Notes under the pieces: generated by a model | What the model saw: only the letters and a program-made list of their open reading frames with translations | Told to the model about the DNA's origin: nothing | The model's database searches: none | Translations under genes and position numbers: made by a program | Assembly: GCA_004143605.1 (NCBI GenBank) | Contig: AWVY01000064.1 | Coordinates: 62,410-102,147 of the forward strand | Direction of reading: 5' to 3' | Origin: Desulforamulus aquiferis | GTDB lineage: Bacteria > Bacillota > Desulfotomaculia > Desulfotomaculales > Desulfotomaculaceae | Length of the DNA stretch: 39,738 nucleotides | Part shown: in pieces, positions 1 through 9,406 of the stretch | Layout of the letters: each line of letters begins with the position of its first letter | Numbering within the stretch: position 1 is the first letter of the stretch

Positions 1-642
1 GCTAAATGAGGCTCATAGTTTTTACATCTGGCATCAGGCATGAATGTCTTCCGTTGGTATATAGGGTAGGTTGGCGGTTATTAGTCCCACCTTGCCTAAA
101 AGTTCCTGGGGAAGGGAAGCAAGCAGATTTCCCTGGTGGAGCTTTACCCTTTGGGCAACCCCATTTAACTCTGCATTTTTAGCTGCCACCTCCAGGGCAT
201 CGGCAGATATATCAACACAATGCACAAGGAGTTCTGGAACTAAATAAGCCAAGCTTATAGCAATGGCTCCACTGCCGGTCCCCACATCGACAACCAGGAG
301 ATTGATTTTCCCTTCCTTCAGGAGTTCAATCGCCTTCTCCACCATCAGCTCTGTATCCGGCCTAGGAATCAGTACCGCCGGGCTAACCATAAAGTCCAGC
401 CCCATAAACTCCTTACCTCCGACCAGATAAGCCACCGGCTCCCCCTCGGCCCTCCGCTCCAATAACCTACTATAATCCTCCCGTTCTCCTCCAGAAAGCA
501 CCCTATCACCATTCAATAAAATACCCGTATGGTCCAATCCAGTAACCCTTGACAACAAAACCCTGGCATCAATATCACAGGAACCAATTCCCCGCTCCCT
601 AAGATATACTCTACCCACTTTCAAAGCCCCTTGTACGTTCAT
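1..642 (-). CDS. prmC: Release factor glutamine methyltransferase PrmC, cut by the window edge
   Basis: PrmC methylates the glutamine of the GGQ motif in release factors RF1 and RF2, using S-adenosylmethionine. The start at 642 has a GGAG ribosome site seven bases upstream. The N-terminal helical domain is followed by the SAM-binding motif VVDVGTGSGAIAISLA and by NLPYIPTED, the family NPPY catalytic motif with Leu in place of the first Pro. The frame breaks near position 37; adding one base there and another near 20 gives ALMPDVKNYEPHLA, the expected continuation, so the C-terminus runs off the left edge. prfA, encoding the substrate RF1, lies directly upstream, the usual bacterial pairing. 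Confidence 0.93.
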
Positions 643-832
643 GGCACTTCTCCAATTTCCCTTTAAATATTTTGAAGCCTTTATTTGATAAGCCAGCCAT
701 TAAAATATAATAGAACAAGCCAAATAAGTCAAAAAACCAAGCCCTCCGCACACAAGCAAAGGGCCCCGCCCAAGGCGAGACCCCAAAGAAAAACCCCTTT
801 TAGCCCTCAAAAGGCTACCCTAAAGCACCCAT

Positions 833-1901
833 CTACTCTTCAACCGCCTTTAGCCGTTCTGCCTGGTCGGTTGTAATTAGGGCTTCGATAATTTCGTCCA
901 TATCCCCCTGGAGTATATATTCTAAGCGATGCAGGGTCAGGCCAATGCGGTGGTCCGTTACCCTGTTCTGGGGGAAGTTGTAGGTGCGGATACGCTCACT
1001 GCGGTCGCCGCTGCCCACCAGGGACTTGCGGGTACCGGCAATGGCCTTCTGCTGCTCTTCTATGGCCTTATCCAGAATCCTTGCCCTTAAAACACGCATG
1101 GCCTTATCTTTATTCTTGTGCTGGGACTTTTCGTCCTGGCAGGATACCACTGTCCCGGTGGGGATGTGGGTAAGGCGCACCGCAGACTGGGTGGTGTTTA
1201 CACACTGACCTCCGGGACCGCTGGCGCAGAATAAATCTATTCTAATATCATTGGGATTGATATCGATATCAACCTCCTCGCCTCTGGCATGACTGCCACA
1301 GTTGCCGCAGAGGTGTGAATGCGCCCGCCGCTTTCGGTGGCCGGCACCCGTTGAACCGGTGTGCCCCGCTTTCAAACTTCAGGTTACTGTAGGCACCCTT
1401 ACCCTCAATAACAAAGGTAACCTCCTTAAATCCACCCAGGTCTGTTTCGTTGGCCTCCATTACCTCAATACGCCAGCCCTTACGCTCGGCATAGCGGGAG
1501 TACATCCTAAACAGATCTCCGGCGAATAAAGCAGCCTCGTCTCCCCCGGTGCCGCCACGGATTTCCACAACCACGTTCTTATCATCATTGGGGTCCTTAG
1601 GCAGCAGCAGAACCTTTAGCTTATTTTCCAGCTCTACCTTTTTTTCTTCTAGCTCATCAATCTCCAACTCCACCATCTCTTTGAAGTCGGGCTCAAGCTT
1701 ATCTTCCAGCATTGCTTTGGAATCTTCTATACCCGAGAGCACTTTTTTGTACTCCCGAAAGGCTTGCACCACATCTCCCAAATCCGAATGGGCCTTAACT
1801 AATTGCTGCCATTTTACCCTATCGGCAATAATCTCAGGATCACTTACCTGAGCCTCCAGTTGTTCATATTTATCTTCCAATGCCTGGAGCTTATCTAACA
1901 C
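833..1901 (-). CDS. prfA: Peptide chain release factor 1, two frame breaks
   Basis: RF1 recognises UAA and UAG stop codons on the ribosome and triggers peptide release. The start is GTG at 1901 with AAGGATGGTGA upstream. The N-terminal coiled domain is in one frame to about 1353, then one missing G (GGG read as GG) moves the frame. The stretch [14 protein letters not shown], with the RF1-specific PAT tripeptide, lies in the third frame. A second missing G near 1285 brings back [15 protein letters not shown] and the catalytic GPGGQCVN. With both bases restored the protein is 356 residues, the normal RF1 size. RF2, not RF1, is the factor known for programmed frameshifting, and the PAT motif marks this as RF1, so sequence error is the best explanation. 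Confidence 0.95.
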
Positions 1902-1955
1902 TTATGTGTCACCATCCTTATGGACTGCATTAAAGGCTTTGCTCCTTAGTGTATA

Positions 1956-1984
1956 TAAAGAAATAGCAGAGCCCCTGCTCTGCT
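1956..1984 (-). terminator. Intrinsic terminator after rpmE
   Basis: AGCAGAGC (1965-1972) pairs perfectly with GCTCTGCT (1977-1984) across a four-base loop. On the minus strand the stem is followed by ATTTCTTTATA. It sits just past the rpmE stop and would separate rpmE from prfA. Confidence 0.75.
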
Positions 1985-1991
1985 AAGTTAG

Positions 1992-2192
1992 CTATTTCAA
2001 GCCGTATTTCTTACGGAACTTGTCGGCCCGGCCACCAACTTCTATTTGACGCTGAGCCCCCGTGTAGAAGGGATGGCAGTTGGAGCATATTTCCACTTTG
2101 ATTTCCTTTTTGGTGGAACCGGTGGTGAAGGTGTTCCCGCAAACGCAGCGAACTTCAACTTCATTATACTTGGGATGGATCTTTTCTTTCAT
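1992..2192 (-). CDS. rpmE: Ribosomal protein L31, zinc-binding type
   Basis: Sixty-six residues matching bacterial L31 of the 50S subunit. Cys16, Cys18, Cys36 and Cys39 are present, so this is the zinc-containing form and not the zinc-free paralogue induced on zinc starvation. The start ATG at 2192 has AAGGTGAG eight bases upstream. The gene is intact, has its own promoter candidate (2309-2337) and its own terminator. The leader holds a perfect ten-base inverted repeat, described separately. Confidence 0.97.
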   Translation of the reverse strand: MKEKIHPKYNEVEVRCVCGNTFTTGSTKKEIKVEICSNCHPFYTGAQRQIEVGGRADKFRKKYGLK

Positions 2193-2240
2193 TGGACAAA
2201 CTCACCTTCTTTCTCGAATGCTAAATGCCTGCGGGCTATT

Positions 2241-2271
2241 TATACTATCAATGGTTATGTATGATAGTATA
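2241..2271. promoter_or_regulatory. Perfect 10-bp inverted repeat in the rpmE leader
   Basis: TATACTATCA (2241-2250) and TGATAGTATA (2262-2271) are exact reverse complements separated by 11 bases. The site lies between the rpmE promoter candidate and its ribosome site. It could be a repressor operator or an mRNA hairpin. No U-tract follows, so it is not a terminator. Confidence 0.5.
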
Positions 2272-2308
2272 AGGTCAAAGTTATCTTTGCCTATAAACAT
2301 ACGTCGAT

Positions 2309-2337
2309 ATTATAGCATAGATGGGCAAGTGCCGCAA
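2309..2337 (-). promoter_or_regulatory. Vegetative-type promoter for rpmE
   Basis: On the minus strand TTGCGG (2332-2337) and TATAAT (2309-2314) are 17 bases apart. The -10 is perfect and the -35 matches three of six. Confidence 0.55.
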
Positions 2338-2425
2338 GAAAGTTTTTCAGCCGCCCAGTTTCCCAAAAAAACTCAAATTTGTATTCGAAAATATTTATAA
2401 AAATATTATTTCCAAAAAAAGGTAT

Positions 2426-2472
2426 TTGAAAACAGGTGGCGTATATAGTTTATATACCAAAATTTGGTATAT
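2426..2472 (+). promoter_or_regulatory. Promoter overlapped by a 21-bp palindrome
   Basis: TTGAAA (2426-2431) and TTTATA (2449-2454) lie 17 bases apart on the plus strand. ATATACCAAA and TTTGGTATAT form a perfect palindrome around one central A (2452-2472). It begins inside the -10, where a bound dimeric repressor would block initiation. The next gene on this strand starts at 2617. The role is inferred. Confidence 0.5.
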
Positions 2473-2616
2473 GCCTGCACCCAGAAGCTTAGTCTACGGG
2501 GATGAGATATACCTCCGCCGGGAGTATTTGCTCCACTGACAGCCCTGGAATTATAGGCAGGCTTACTACAACTGAATATTTGGTCCTCTTTGACACTGCT
2601 GAGGGAGGCGATTTAG

Positions 2617-2943
2617 ATGTCCTACATCAAACATATACCTGAAGACATCAGTAACAATATAACCTGGCCATCCGGTCCACCAAGCAGAATGTTCAAAGAA
2701 GAGGGGGTGAAACCACCACCGGGCAAACCGGACCACCTGAGTATAACGGGAGATTCCGTACAGGTTGGTGCAGCGAAGCCCTGGGTTAGTCCAGGTGATT
2801 CGTTAGGTCCCCCAGGAGGGCTAGTTAAGATCGCTGCTCCAACCATGTCAGGGGACCCTGGTAATCCCAGACCACCAACAAGACAAGAATTTGTTAAACT
2901 ATTGAAAGGATGTGATGCTCTCTTTACCCGTGATGGAACTTAA
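2617..2943 (+). CDS. Hypothetical proline/glycine-rich protein, orphan on the plus strand
   Basis: I do not recognise this 108-residue protein. It starts at ATG 2617 with GGGAGGCGAT seven bases upstream, a convincing ribosome site, so I prefer it to the 74-residue frame on the opposite strand. It has no signal peptide or membrane helix. The middle is rich in Pro and Gly (SGPPSR, KPPPGKPDH, SLGPPGGL, PGNPRPP), suggesting an extended region, and the C-terminal 20 residues (TRQEFVKLLKGCDALFTRDG) look helical. It stands alone between minus-strand genes, behind a promoter with an overlapping palindrome, so a regulated single-gene unit is likely. Confidence 0.55.
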   Translation: MSYIKHIPEDISNNITWPSGPPSRMFKEEGVKPPPGKPDHLSITGDSVQVGAAKPWVSPGDSLGPPGGLVKIAAPTMSGDPGNPRPPTRQEFVKLLKGCDALFTRDGT

Positions 2944-3336
2944 ATGATAGTCCGCACTTTTTTAGGGTACCTCTTATCTGCCCTTTTATAGCCGGCAAAC
3001 CCGGCGGTCATCTTGTTTTACTGATTTATTTTTTACCTTCCTTATGTCCCAAATAAAAGGTTAACTTAAATTTTTTCGGCGCTGCATTGCCCATAGTAGC
3101 CAAGTCAAAGGGCCGCAGCTTGCAAAACCTTTTTTGAGAGACGCCCCCAACCCTGGAAGAGACATAGGCCCAAGGCCTTTTCCCATCAACTAAAGCGCTT
3201 ATATATACTGCCTCCGGAAGCAGTTGGACAGCGAGTCTTAAGTAATAAAACTCATTTGACGGGAACACAGGGACGGCGTTACGGATAACTTAATAAATAA
3301 AAATGCCCCCATCAATGGATGGGGGATTTTTTGTTG
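2944..3336. other. Intergenic stretch with a doubtful 80-codon frame
   Basis: After the orphan gene there is a weak GCCGG/CCGGC hairpin near 2990-3010. A minus-strand frame at 3026-3268 (GTG start, 80 residues, ending APKKFKLTFYLGHKEGKK) has no ribosome site and no recognisable domain. A GGGAACACAGGGACGG motif at 3261-3276 resembles GC-rich motifs that recur around dispersed repeats in related genomes (from memory, unverified). I read this as possible repeat remnant, not a gene. Confidence 0.35.
3306..3332 (-). terminator. Bidirectional-looking terminator after the LysM/M23 gene
   Basis: CCCCCATC (3306-3313) pairs with GATGGGGG (3318-3325) over a four-base loop. T-runs follow on both strands, ATTTTTT on plus and CATTTTTATTTA on minus. 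The minus-strand gene ends just upstream at 3337. Confidence 0.85.
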
Positions 3337-4262
3337 TTATCCAAAAAGTCGTTCCTTAAGGAACAGCAAGGGATCCAGAGGAACACCCTGGCGCAGAATT
3401 TCCATATGCAGGTGAGGCCCCTGGGAATTACCGGTGTTGCCTACCCTGGCGATGGGTTGATCCCTCTTAACCTGCTGACCTTCATGTACAAGTAAGCTGG
3501 AGCAGTGGGCATAAAGGGATCTTATACCGTTGCCGTGATCCAGAATTACCGTAAGGCCATAGGTACCCCTGGGGGCAGACCAAACCACCGTACCTGCTCG
3601 GTAGCAGATATTACCGCCCCTTCCCCGGCACCAATATCAAGTCCCTCATGGGGACGATCGCCTCGAATACCGAAGAGGGAGGTTATTTCCCCCGCCACCG
3701 GCCAAGCCCAACCACCAATTTGGATTTTACCATACTGGGTACCGGAAGTAGGAACAGCCTCCTCCGCCACTTCCCCAGGAACAGTTAATCTCATACCTAT
3801 CCTGATAAAGTCCGCGTTTGTCAGGTTATTGGCCTGCATTAGCTCCCTTACATCCACACCATATTGGGCAGCAATATGGGAAAGGGTTTCCCCGCTGACC
3901 ACCTGGTGATAGGTTGCAGAGGATCCGGGAATAGTAATGGTTTGACCGGCAAAAATCAGTTCCTCTTGACTCAGATTATTGGCCTGGGCCAGCTTTGCTA
4001 TGGAAACACCGGAACGCTCGGCAATACTCCAAAGATTATCCCCTGGGCGTACCTTATATTCTATTTCCACCCTGGCAACCTTGGCCGCAGGCTTAACCTC
4101 ATTAATAATTTCCTGCTGGGCCACCGGTGGTGTATAGATGCCATCCTGACTGATAACCTCGTCAGGACCTGCATTAACCGGCATCACTCCAAAGGCTGAG
4201 CTGGTAATTATGGAAGCAGCCAAAACCGCAATTACTTTTTTCTTAGTTATGTTTAATTTCAT
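3337..4262 (-). CDS. Secreted LysM / M23 peptidase, one frame break
   Basis: A secreted cell-wall endopeptidase of the LytM family, expected to cut peptide cross-links in peptidoglycan. I start it at ATG 4262, because the upstream GTG at 4271 lies inside the ribosome site GAGGTGAT. Domains in order are a signal peptide ending VNA/GPDE, two LysM peptidoglycan-binding repeats (EYKVRPGDNLWSIAE and YHQVVSGETLSHIAA), then M23 with its zinc motifs HEGLD and GPHLHMEI. One missing base near 3600 splits the M23 domain; restoring it gives ISATRAGTVVWSAPRGTY and a 308-residue protein. Its place downstream of rho and the spore-forming context fit a role in wall or spore-coat remodelling (inferred). Confidence 0.9.
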
Positions 4263-4337
4263 AAAAATCACCTCGAGTAAAACAAACTATTAGCAGTTTA
4301 CCCGAAGTAATGGTGCTTTATACATTAATTGGCAAGT

Positions 4338-5683
4338 TTATTGTTGTTGTGGCTCAACGGCTGTTCTCCGACGGTATTGTCTTTTTACCTGCAATTCAGG
4401 TTCCGGTGAGGCTTGGACCCGGGGCTTTGGTTTAAAATCATAGAGCATTTCTGCATTTGTCCGGGTGTGTTTAATCCGATCCAGGAGGTTTTCCAAGGAT
4501 TCAATGGGGGTCATATTGGCGATGGCTCGTCTTAGGCTCCAGGCATATTCCAATTCATCCCGGGAAAAGAGTAAATCTTCCCGCGAGTGCCGGAGCGCTG
4601 AATATCTATGGCCGGGAAGAGACGGCGATCCGCAAGCTTCCGATCCAAAATCAGCTCCATATTGCCGGTACCTTTAAATTCCTCAAATATAACATCATCC
4701 ATCCGGCTGCCGGTTTCGACCAGTGCTGTGGCTAGGATGGTAAGGCTGCCGCCTTCCTCCATATTCCGGGCAGCTCCAAAGAAGCGTTTAGGCTTGTGCA
4801 GTGCAGCGGGATCCACACCCCCGGAAAGTGTCCGTCCACTGGGGGGATAACCAGGTTGTGGGCTCTGGCCAGCCTGGTGATGCTGTCCAGCAAAATAACC
4901 ACGTCTTTGCCGCTCTCCACCAACGTTTAGCCCTCTCCAACACCATTTCAGAGCCTTTACGTGGTTATCCGGCGGCTCATCGAAGGTGGAGCTAACAACC
5001 TCAGCCTTAACGGAACGTTCAATATCGGTAACTTCCTCCGGCCTTTCGTCAATTAATAATATAAACAGCTCAGTCTCCGGGTGGTTAGTAGTGATGCTAT
5101 TGGCAATTTCTTTAATCAAGATTGTTTTACCGGCTTTTGGAGGGGCAACGATGAGACCACGCTGACCTTTTCCCAGGGGAGAGATAAGGTCGATTATCCT
5201 GGTGGAAATTTTATAGGCTTCGGTTTCCAGCTTAATACGTTCTTGGGGATATAGGGGGGTAAGTCCTTCAAAATGCATACGTCCCGTAGCCAAGTCAGGA
5301 TTGTTGCCGTTTACCTGCTCTACCCTTAGAAGTCCGTAGTAACGTTCGTTATCCTTAGGCTTGCGCACCTGCCCAAAGACCATATCACCTGTCCGCAGGT
5401 CAAATCTGCGTATCTGGGACACAGAGACATATATGTCATCATTACTTGGCACATAGTCGATGGCCTCAAAAAGCCATAGCCGTCAGGCAAAATTTCTAGT
5501 ACCCCACCGGCCAGGGAAACCCCGCTTTTCTGGGTTTGCAGCTTGGTTATCTCAAAGATGAGTTCTTTTTTCTGAGCTTATAATAACCTGGTATCTCCAA
5601 TTCCCGGGCATGGCATATAATTCACGCATGGTTTTAGCCTCAAATTCCGCCTGGGTCATGGCAGGTTTCTGAATCTCTGACAA
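4338..5683 (-). CDS. rho: Transcription termination factor Rho, about seven frame breaks
   Basis: Rho is a hexameric RNA-dependent ATPase that ends transcription. The likely start is TTG at 5683 with AGGTGGT upstream (protein begins [18 protein letters not shown]). The order is an N-terminal helical domain, the RNA-binding fold ([13 protein letters not shown], then [21 protein letters not shown]), Walker A APPKAGKT, Walker [12 protein letters not shown], and the R-loop segment [22 protein letters not shown]. The C-terminal [20 protein letters not shown] is in another frame. Single lost bases near 5610, 5567, 5466, 4952, 4928, 4848 and 4580 explain every shift and give about 450 residues, normal for Rho. 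The C-terminus ends in a basic [11 protein letters not shown] tail. Confidence 0.93.
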
Positions 5684-5705
5684 GTCAATACCACCTTTAT
5701 TTGTT

Positions 5706-6232
5706 CTACTTAACTGTATAACCAGGGTTATATGGTTTTATTCGCCTTTGCCAAGCTAGGTTTTTTTTGAACTGTTGGCGGCTTAAAAGAATTCTGTGGG
5801 CGATGAAATATACAATAATCCCGGCGAGCGCAGCATTTACAACACTTCCAGCCAGGAAGGGCACTCCCAAATCTTTAATTAAAATTAGGGCCTTGTGTAA
5901 GAGAGGTATCTCAATGATAGGATTAATATTAATAGGTAGTGGACTTCTTTCTCCGCCCATTAATAATCTTCCTGTAAGGATATTCAAGGTAAGGTAAATT
6001 GGCATGATTGGCTTGAAAAGGCAAACAGTTAGAGCTGCAGCAACTGCATGCACACGAAGGATTTTGCAACTAAGTATGAAAGGGGAATATTAATAATAGG
6101 AATGGGCAGGAATCCAAAGGCAAATCCCAAGGCAATCCCCTTGGCCACATATTGTGGAGCTTCCGGTAAATCAAGCAGTTGCTGCCAAGCTTCCTTGCAT
6201 CTGCAAATAACATGTCTGAAATATCTAGCCAC
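5706..6232 (-). CDS. DUF2062 membrane protein, one frame break
   Basis: A small integral membrane protein of the DUF2062 family, function unknown. I choose GTG 6232 as start because GGAGG lies seven bases upstream; the longer TTG frame to 6304 has no ribosome site. Features are an N-terminal helix rich in basic residues, the hallmark GIALGFAFGFLPIPIINIPLSYLVAK hydrophobic segment (partial quote within 6070-6140), a second hydrophobic block (AVAAALTVCLFKPIMPIYLT) in the next frame, and a third near the C-terminus (AALAGIIVYFIAHRILL). A lost base near 6045 causes the shift; restored length is about 175 residues, typical of the family. Confidence 0.75.
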
Positions 6233-6319
6233 TTGGACTCCTCCAAAGAACAACCCTTGCCGGGTCTTAACCTTTAGTATAGACCCGGCATCGGCAGCAG
6301 TCAAGTTGGCATTAAGGTA

Positions 6320-6346
6320 TGAGTCAAAGGATCGTCCCTTGACTCA
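6320..6346 (-). other. Hairpin overlapping the stop codon of the transaldolase-like gene
   Basis: TGAGTCAA (6320-6327) and TTGACTCA (6339-6346) are perfect complements with an 11-base loop. The stop codon of the transaldolase-like gene is in the stem. No U-tract follows, so it may stabilise the 3' end of the message. Confidence 0.4.
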
Positions 6347-6987
6347 CTTTTGGAGGGTCGCCCAGTCTGCCAGGAAGGCATCAATTCCTTTATCCGTAAG
6401 GGGGTGCTTGGTCATTTGCAGCAGTACCTTGTAGGGTATGGTGGCAATATGGGCACCGGCCTTGGCGGACTGAAGTGCGTGTAGTGGATGGCGAATGCTG
6501 GCTGAGATTATTTGTGTATCCAGGTCGTAGTTATCAAAAATCTCTACTATTTCATAAATAAGCCCTATCCCGTCGTGGCCAATATCGTCAAGACGCCCCA
6601 CGAAGGGGCTCACATAGGTGGCACCTGCCCTTGCTGCCAATAGGGCTGATTCGCAGAGAATATCAGGGTGACATTGGTCTTGATTCCCCTTTGGGAGCAG
6701 GCCTTGGTTGCCTTTAGTCCCTCTGGAGTCATGGGCAGCTTCACCACAATATTAGTATGAATGGCCGCTAGCTCTACCGCCTCTTTAAGCATCCCCTCGG
6801 CATCCAGGCTAATCGCCTCGGCGCTGATAGGCCCGTCTACTATAGAGGCAATCTCCCTAACCACCTCAGCAAAATCCCGACCTTCCTTGGCTATCAGGGA
6901 TGGATTAGTAGTTACTCCAGAAATAACGCCCAGGGAGTAAGCAGCCCTGATTTCATCAACATTGGCAGTGTCTAAAAACAAAAGCAT
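6344..6987 (-). CDS. fsa: Transaldolase / fructose-6-phosphate aldolase family (TalC type), one frame break
   Basis: A short-form transaldolase acting in the non-oxidative pentose phosphate pathway, or a fructose-6-phosphate aldolase; sequence alone does not separate the two. It starts at ATG 6987 behind GGGAGGG. Diagnostic segments are [11 protein letters not shown] at the N-terminus, [13 protein letters not shown], and [11 protein letters not shown] with the Schiff-base Lys. One lost base near 6645 (SANQ then [16 protein letters not shown] in the next frame) splits it. Restored length is 214 residues, the normal size of the short family. It follows the class II aldolase gene in the same direction, a common Firmicutes pairing. 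Confidence 0.92.
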
Positions 6988-7066
6988 GTTAGTACCCTCC
7001 CGCTCTGCTTATAAGTATTCCTTTTCCGTCCTGCTCAGGCAGGTCCCCGATGTCCTCAGTATAAGC

Positions 7067-7918
<852 letters not shown>

Positions 7919-7955
7919 CTTATTAAGCCTCCTCATTTTTATATAATTATTATGC

Positions 7956-8011
7956 CCATAAAAACAGAAAAAGCTTGGACCGCGTCTAAGCCGACGAACT
8001 GGTGCCAAGCT
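7956..8011 (-). terminator. Terminator after the zinc-ribbon gene
   Basis: AGCTTGG (7972-7978) pairs with CCAAGCT (8005-8011) over a 26-base loop. On the minus strand the stem is followed by TTTTCTGTTTTT. It lies between the gene ending at 8104 and the aldolase start at 7918. Confidence 0.65.
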
Positions 8012-8103
8012 AGGTTCAGGAACCATATTCCGGCGGAAGAACGGTTATATCCCAAAAGCAAGAGTCATAGACAGTATGGCCCTAGTAGCCCGGAATTATG
8101 TTG

Positions 8104-8793
8104 CTACTGCTGTTTATTCCGCTTTCGCCGGGTCTTTTTTGCAGGCTTGTTGGAATTTGATACGCTGTCCAGGCATTTAAAGCCGTGCCTGGCCAGTTCA
8201 ATGGTTTCCACCTGCTCAATTACTCTCAGGTCTTCTTCCGTTTCAGCATACACTATATTAATGCTGTCGCATTCTTTGCAATGGAGCTCCAGCCTGTCTA
8301 AAAAAACATCCACTTCGATGCGCTGGTTGCCGCATTGACAAAACAGCCCACCATTATCGGCAATTTCTTGGAGACACTGCATTACCTGATGCATAACCTC
8401 AGGATTATTAAAGTATTCATCATACCCAATCTCATCCATCAGTGTTTCCAAACCTGTATCCAGGGTTTGGGCCAGCTTCTTGACCTCTTCTGCCCGGCCC
8501 ACAAAACCAAGCTCTAAGCCAGAATCCGAGCAGGTCAGGTAAATGACCTCTCCAGACCAGAGGCGGCTACCGGAAACCTCACGGAGATGCTTTGTCTCAC
8601 AAATGACACAGGGAATCTGCAGCCAATAGCCGTGCTTTTTCTTACGGGCAATGCCCAATAGAAATGCACCACAGGAACATGTTACCTGCATGTTTCCCCT
8701 GCCAGCAAGGCCAAAGCGTGAAAGGCTATGAAATTCTAAAGCCCCGCATTCCGGGCATCTAATAGCTAACGTGGTGACAGTGGTTAACAGCAC
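8104..8793 (-). CDS. Hypothetical multi-cysteine, zinc-ribbon-like protein
   Basis: An intact 229-residue protein of unknown function. It starts at GTG 8793 with AGGAGGT seven bases upstream. The N-terminal half has Cys13-X2-Cys16 with Cys39-X-Cys41, and Cys62-X2-Cys65 with Cys88. The C-terminal half has Cys152-X-Cys154 with Cys172-X2-Cys175, all spaced like zinc ribbons. An acidic helical linker (about residues 100-147) joins the halves, and the tail KKTRRKRNKQQ is strongly basic, which could touch nucleic acid (inferred). It sits between the Spo0F-like regulator and fba. It has its own terminator, and the metal-binding idea rests only on the cysteine pattern. Confidence 0.8.
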   Translation of the reverse strand: MLLTTVTTLAIRCPECGALEFHSLSRFGLAGRGNMQVTCSCGAFLLGIARKKKHGYWLQIPCVICETKHLREVSGSRLWSGEVIYLTCSDSGLELGFVGRAEEVKKLAQTLDTGLETLMDEIGYDEYFNNPEVMHQVMQCLQEIADNGGLFCQCGNQRIEVDVFLDRLELHCKECDSINIVYAETEEDLRVIEQVETIELARHGFKCLDSVSNSNKPAKKTRRKRNKQQ

Positions 8794-8897
8794 CGCTATA
8801 ACCTCCTCTTTAGCTAAAAGAGTTCGCCACCGATGATTAAATTCCTTTTTTCTACTCTGAAATACAGAGCCGGTTATGAACTAATCTCCTACTTAAA

Positions 8898-9282
8898 CTA
8901 GGCGCTCTCCTTATTGTTAGAGACTAGCAATTTAGCTAAATGGCGAACATCATTCAGATCGAAGGGCTTATTCAGGTAATGCTCAACACCAAGTACTCTG
9001 CTCTGATTCACAATCTCCCCGTCCCCATAGGCAGTCATCATTACTACAGTCAATTGGCCATATTGAGCCCGAATTTCATGAAGTCTCGATACCAGTCATG
9101 CCCGGCATCTTCATGTCTAAAAATATAAGGGAAGGGATGGATCTTGCTAATGTATTTAATGCCTCTGCCCCTGAAGCTGCCATTTCAACCTTATAGCCTT
9201 CATCTGAAAGTGCCTCAAAGAGTAGTCGTCTAACTCCCACCTGATCATCCACTATGAGAATATCAATAGTGTCTCTACCCAT
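8898..9282 (-). CDS. spo0F: Spo0F-like single-domain response regulator, one frame break
   Basis: A receiver-only response regulator, about 128 residues, resembling Spo0F, which passes phosphate from sensor kinases to Spo0B and Spo0A at the onset of sporulation. The acidic pocket is Asp12-Asp13, the phosphate acceptor is Asp56 (FLDMKMPGMTG), the conserved Thr is in MTAYGDGEI and the conserved Lys in LNKPFDLND. There is no output domain. The frame breaks at about 9081 after GMTGIET; the rest (HEIRAQYGQLTVVMMTAYG) follows in the next frame, needing two added bases or one removed, unlike the single losses elsewhere. The weak ribosome site is AGGGGG, twelve bases before ATG 9282. CheY-like functions cannot be excluded. 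Confidence 0.82.
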
Positions 9283-9406
9283 TATATTCAGCTACCCCCT
9301 ACTAAATAACAAACCAATTCACACAAAACTGTGTTTATTTGATTTCGACACCGACAGCCTTATCCCTTCTAGATTGGCAAAAAATTAGAAGTTTTTTCCA
9401 CTGGTA

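Larger units (their letters stand above)
2193..2616. other. Divergent intergenic region between rpmE and the orphan plus-strand gene
   Basis: The 424 bases hold the rpmE leader and promoter on the minus strand (2241-2337) and a promoter with an overlapping palindrome on the plus strand (2426-2472). The centre (2340-2430) is AT-rich with A-tracts. I found no convincing reading frame here. Confidence 0.6.

Noticed and set aside
833..1901. Programmed frameshift in a release factor gene
   Set aside because: Programmed frameshifting is known for RF2. The PAT tripeptide shows this is RF1, and two separate lost bases fit the error pattern seen in other genes.
2622..2846. A 74-codon minus-strand frame opposite the orphan gene
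   Set aside because: It lacks a ribosome site, while the plus-strand frame has GGGAGGCGAT at the right distance.
3026..3268. An 80-codon minus-strand frame
   Set aside because: GTG start without ribosome site and no family match; more likely remnant or repeat sequence.
9366..9395. CTTCTA/TAGAAG hairpin followed by six T on the plus strand
   Set aside because: No plus-strand gene precedes it and the stem is only six pairs.
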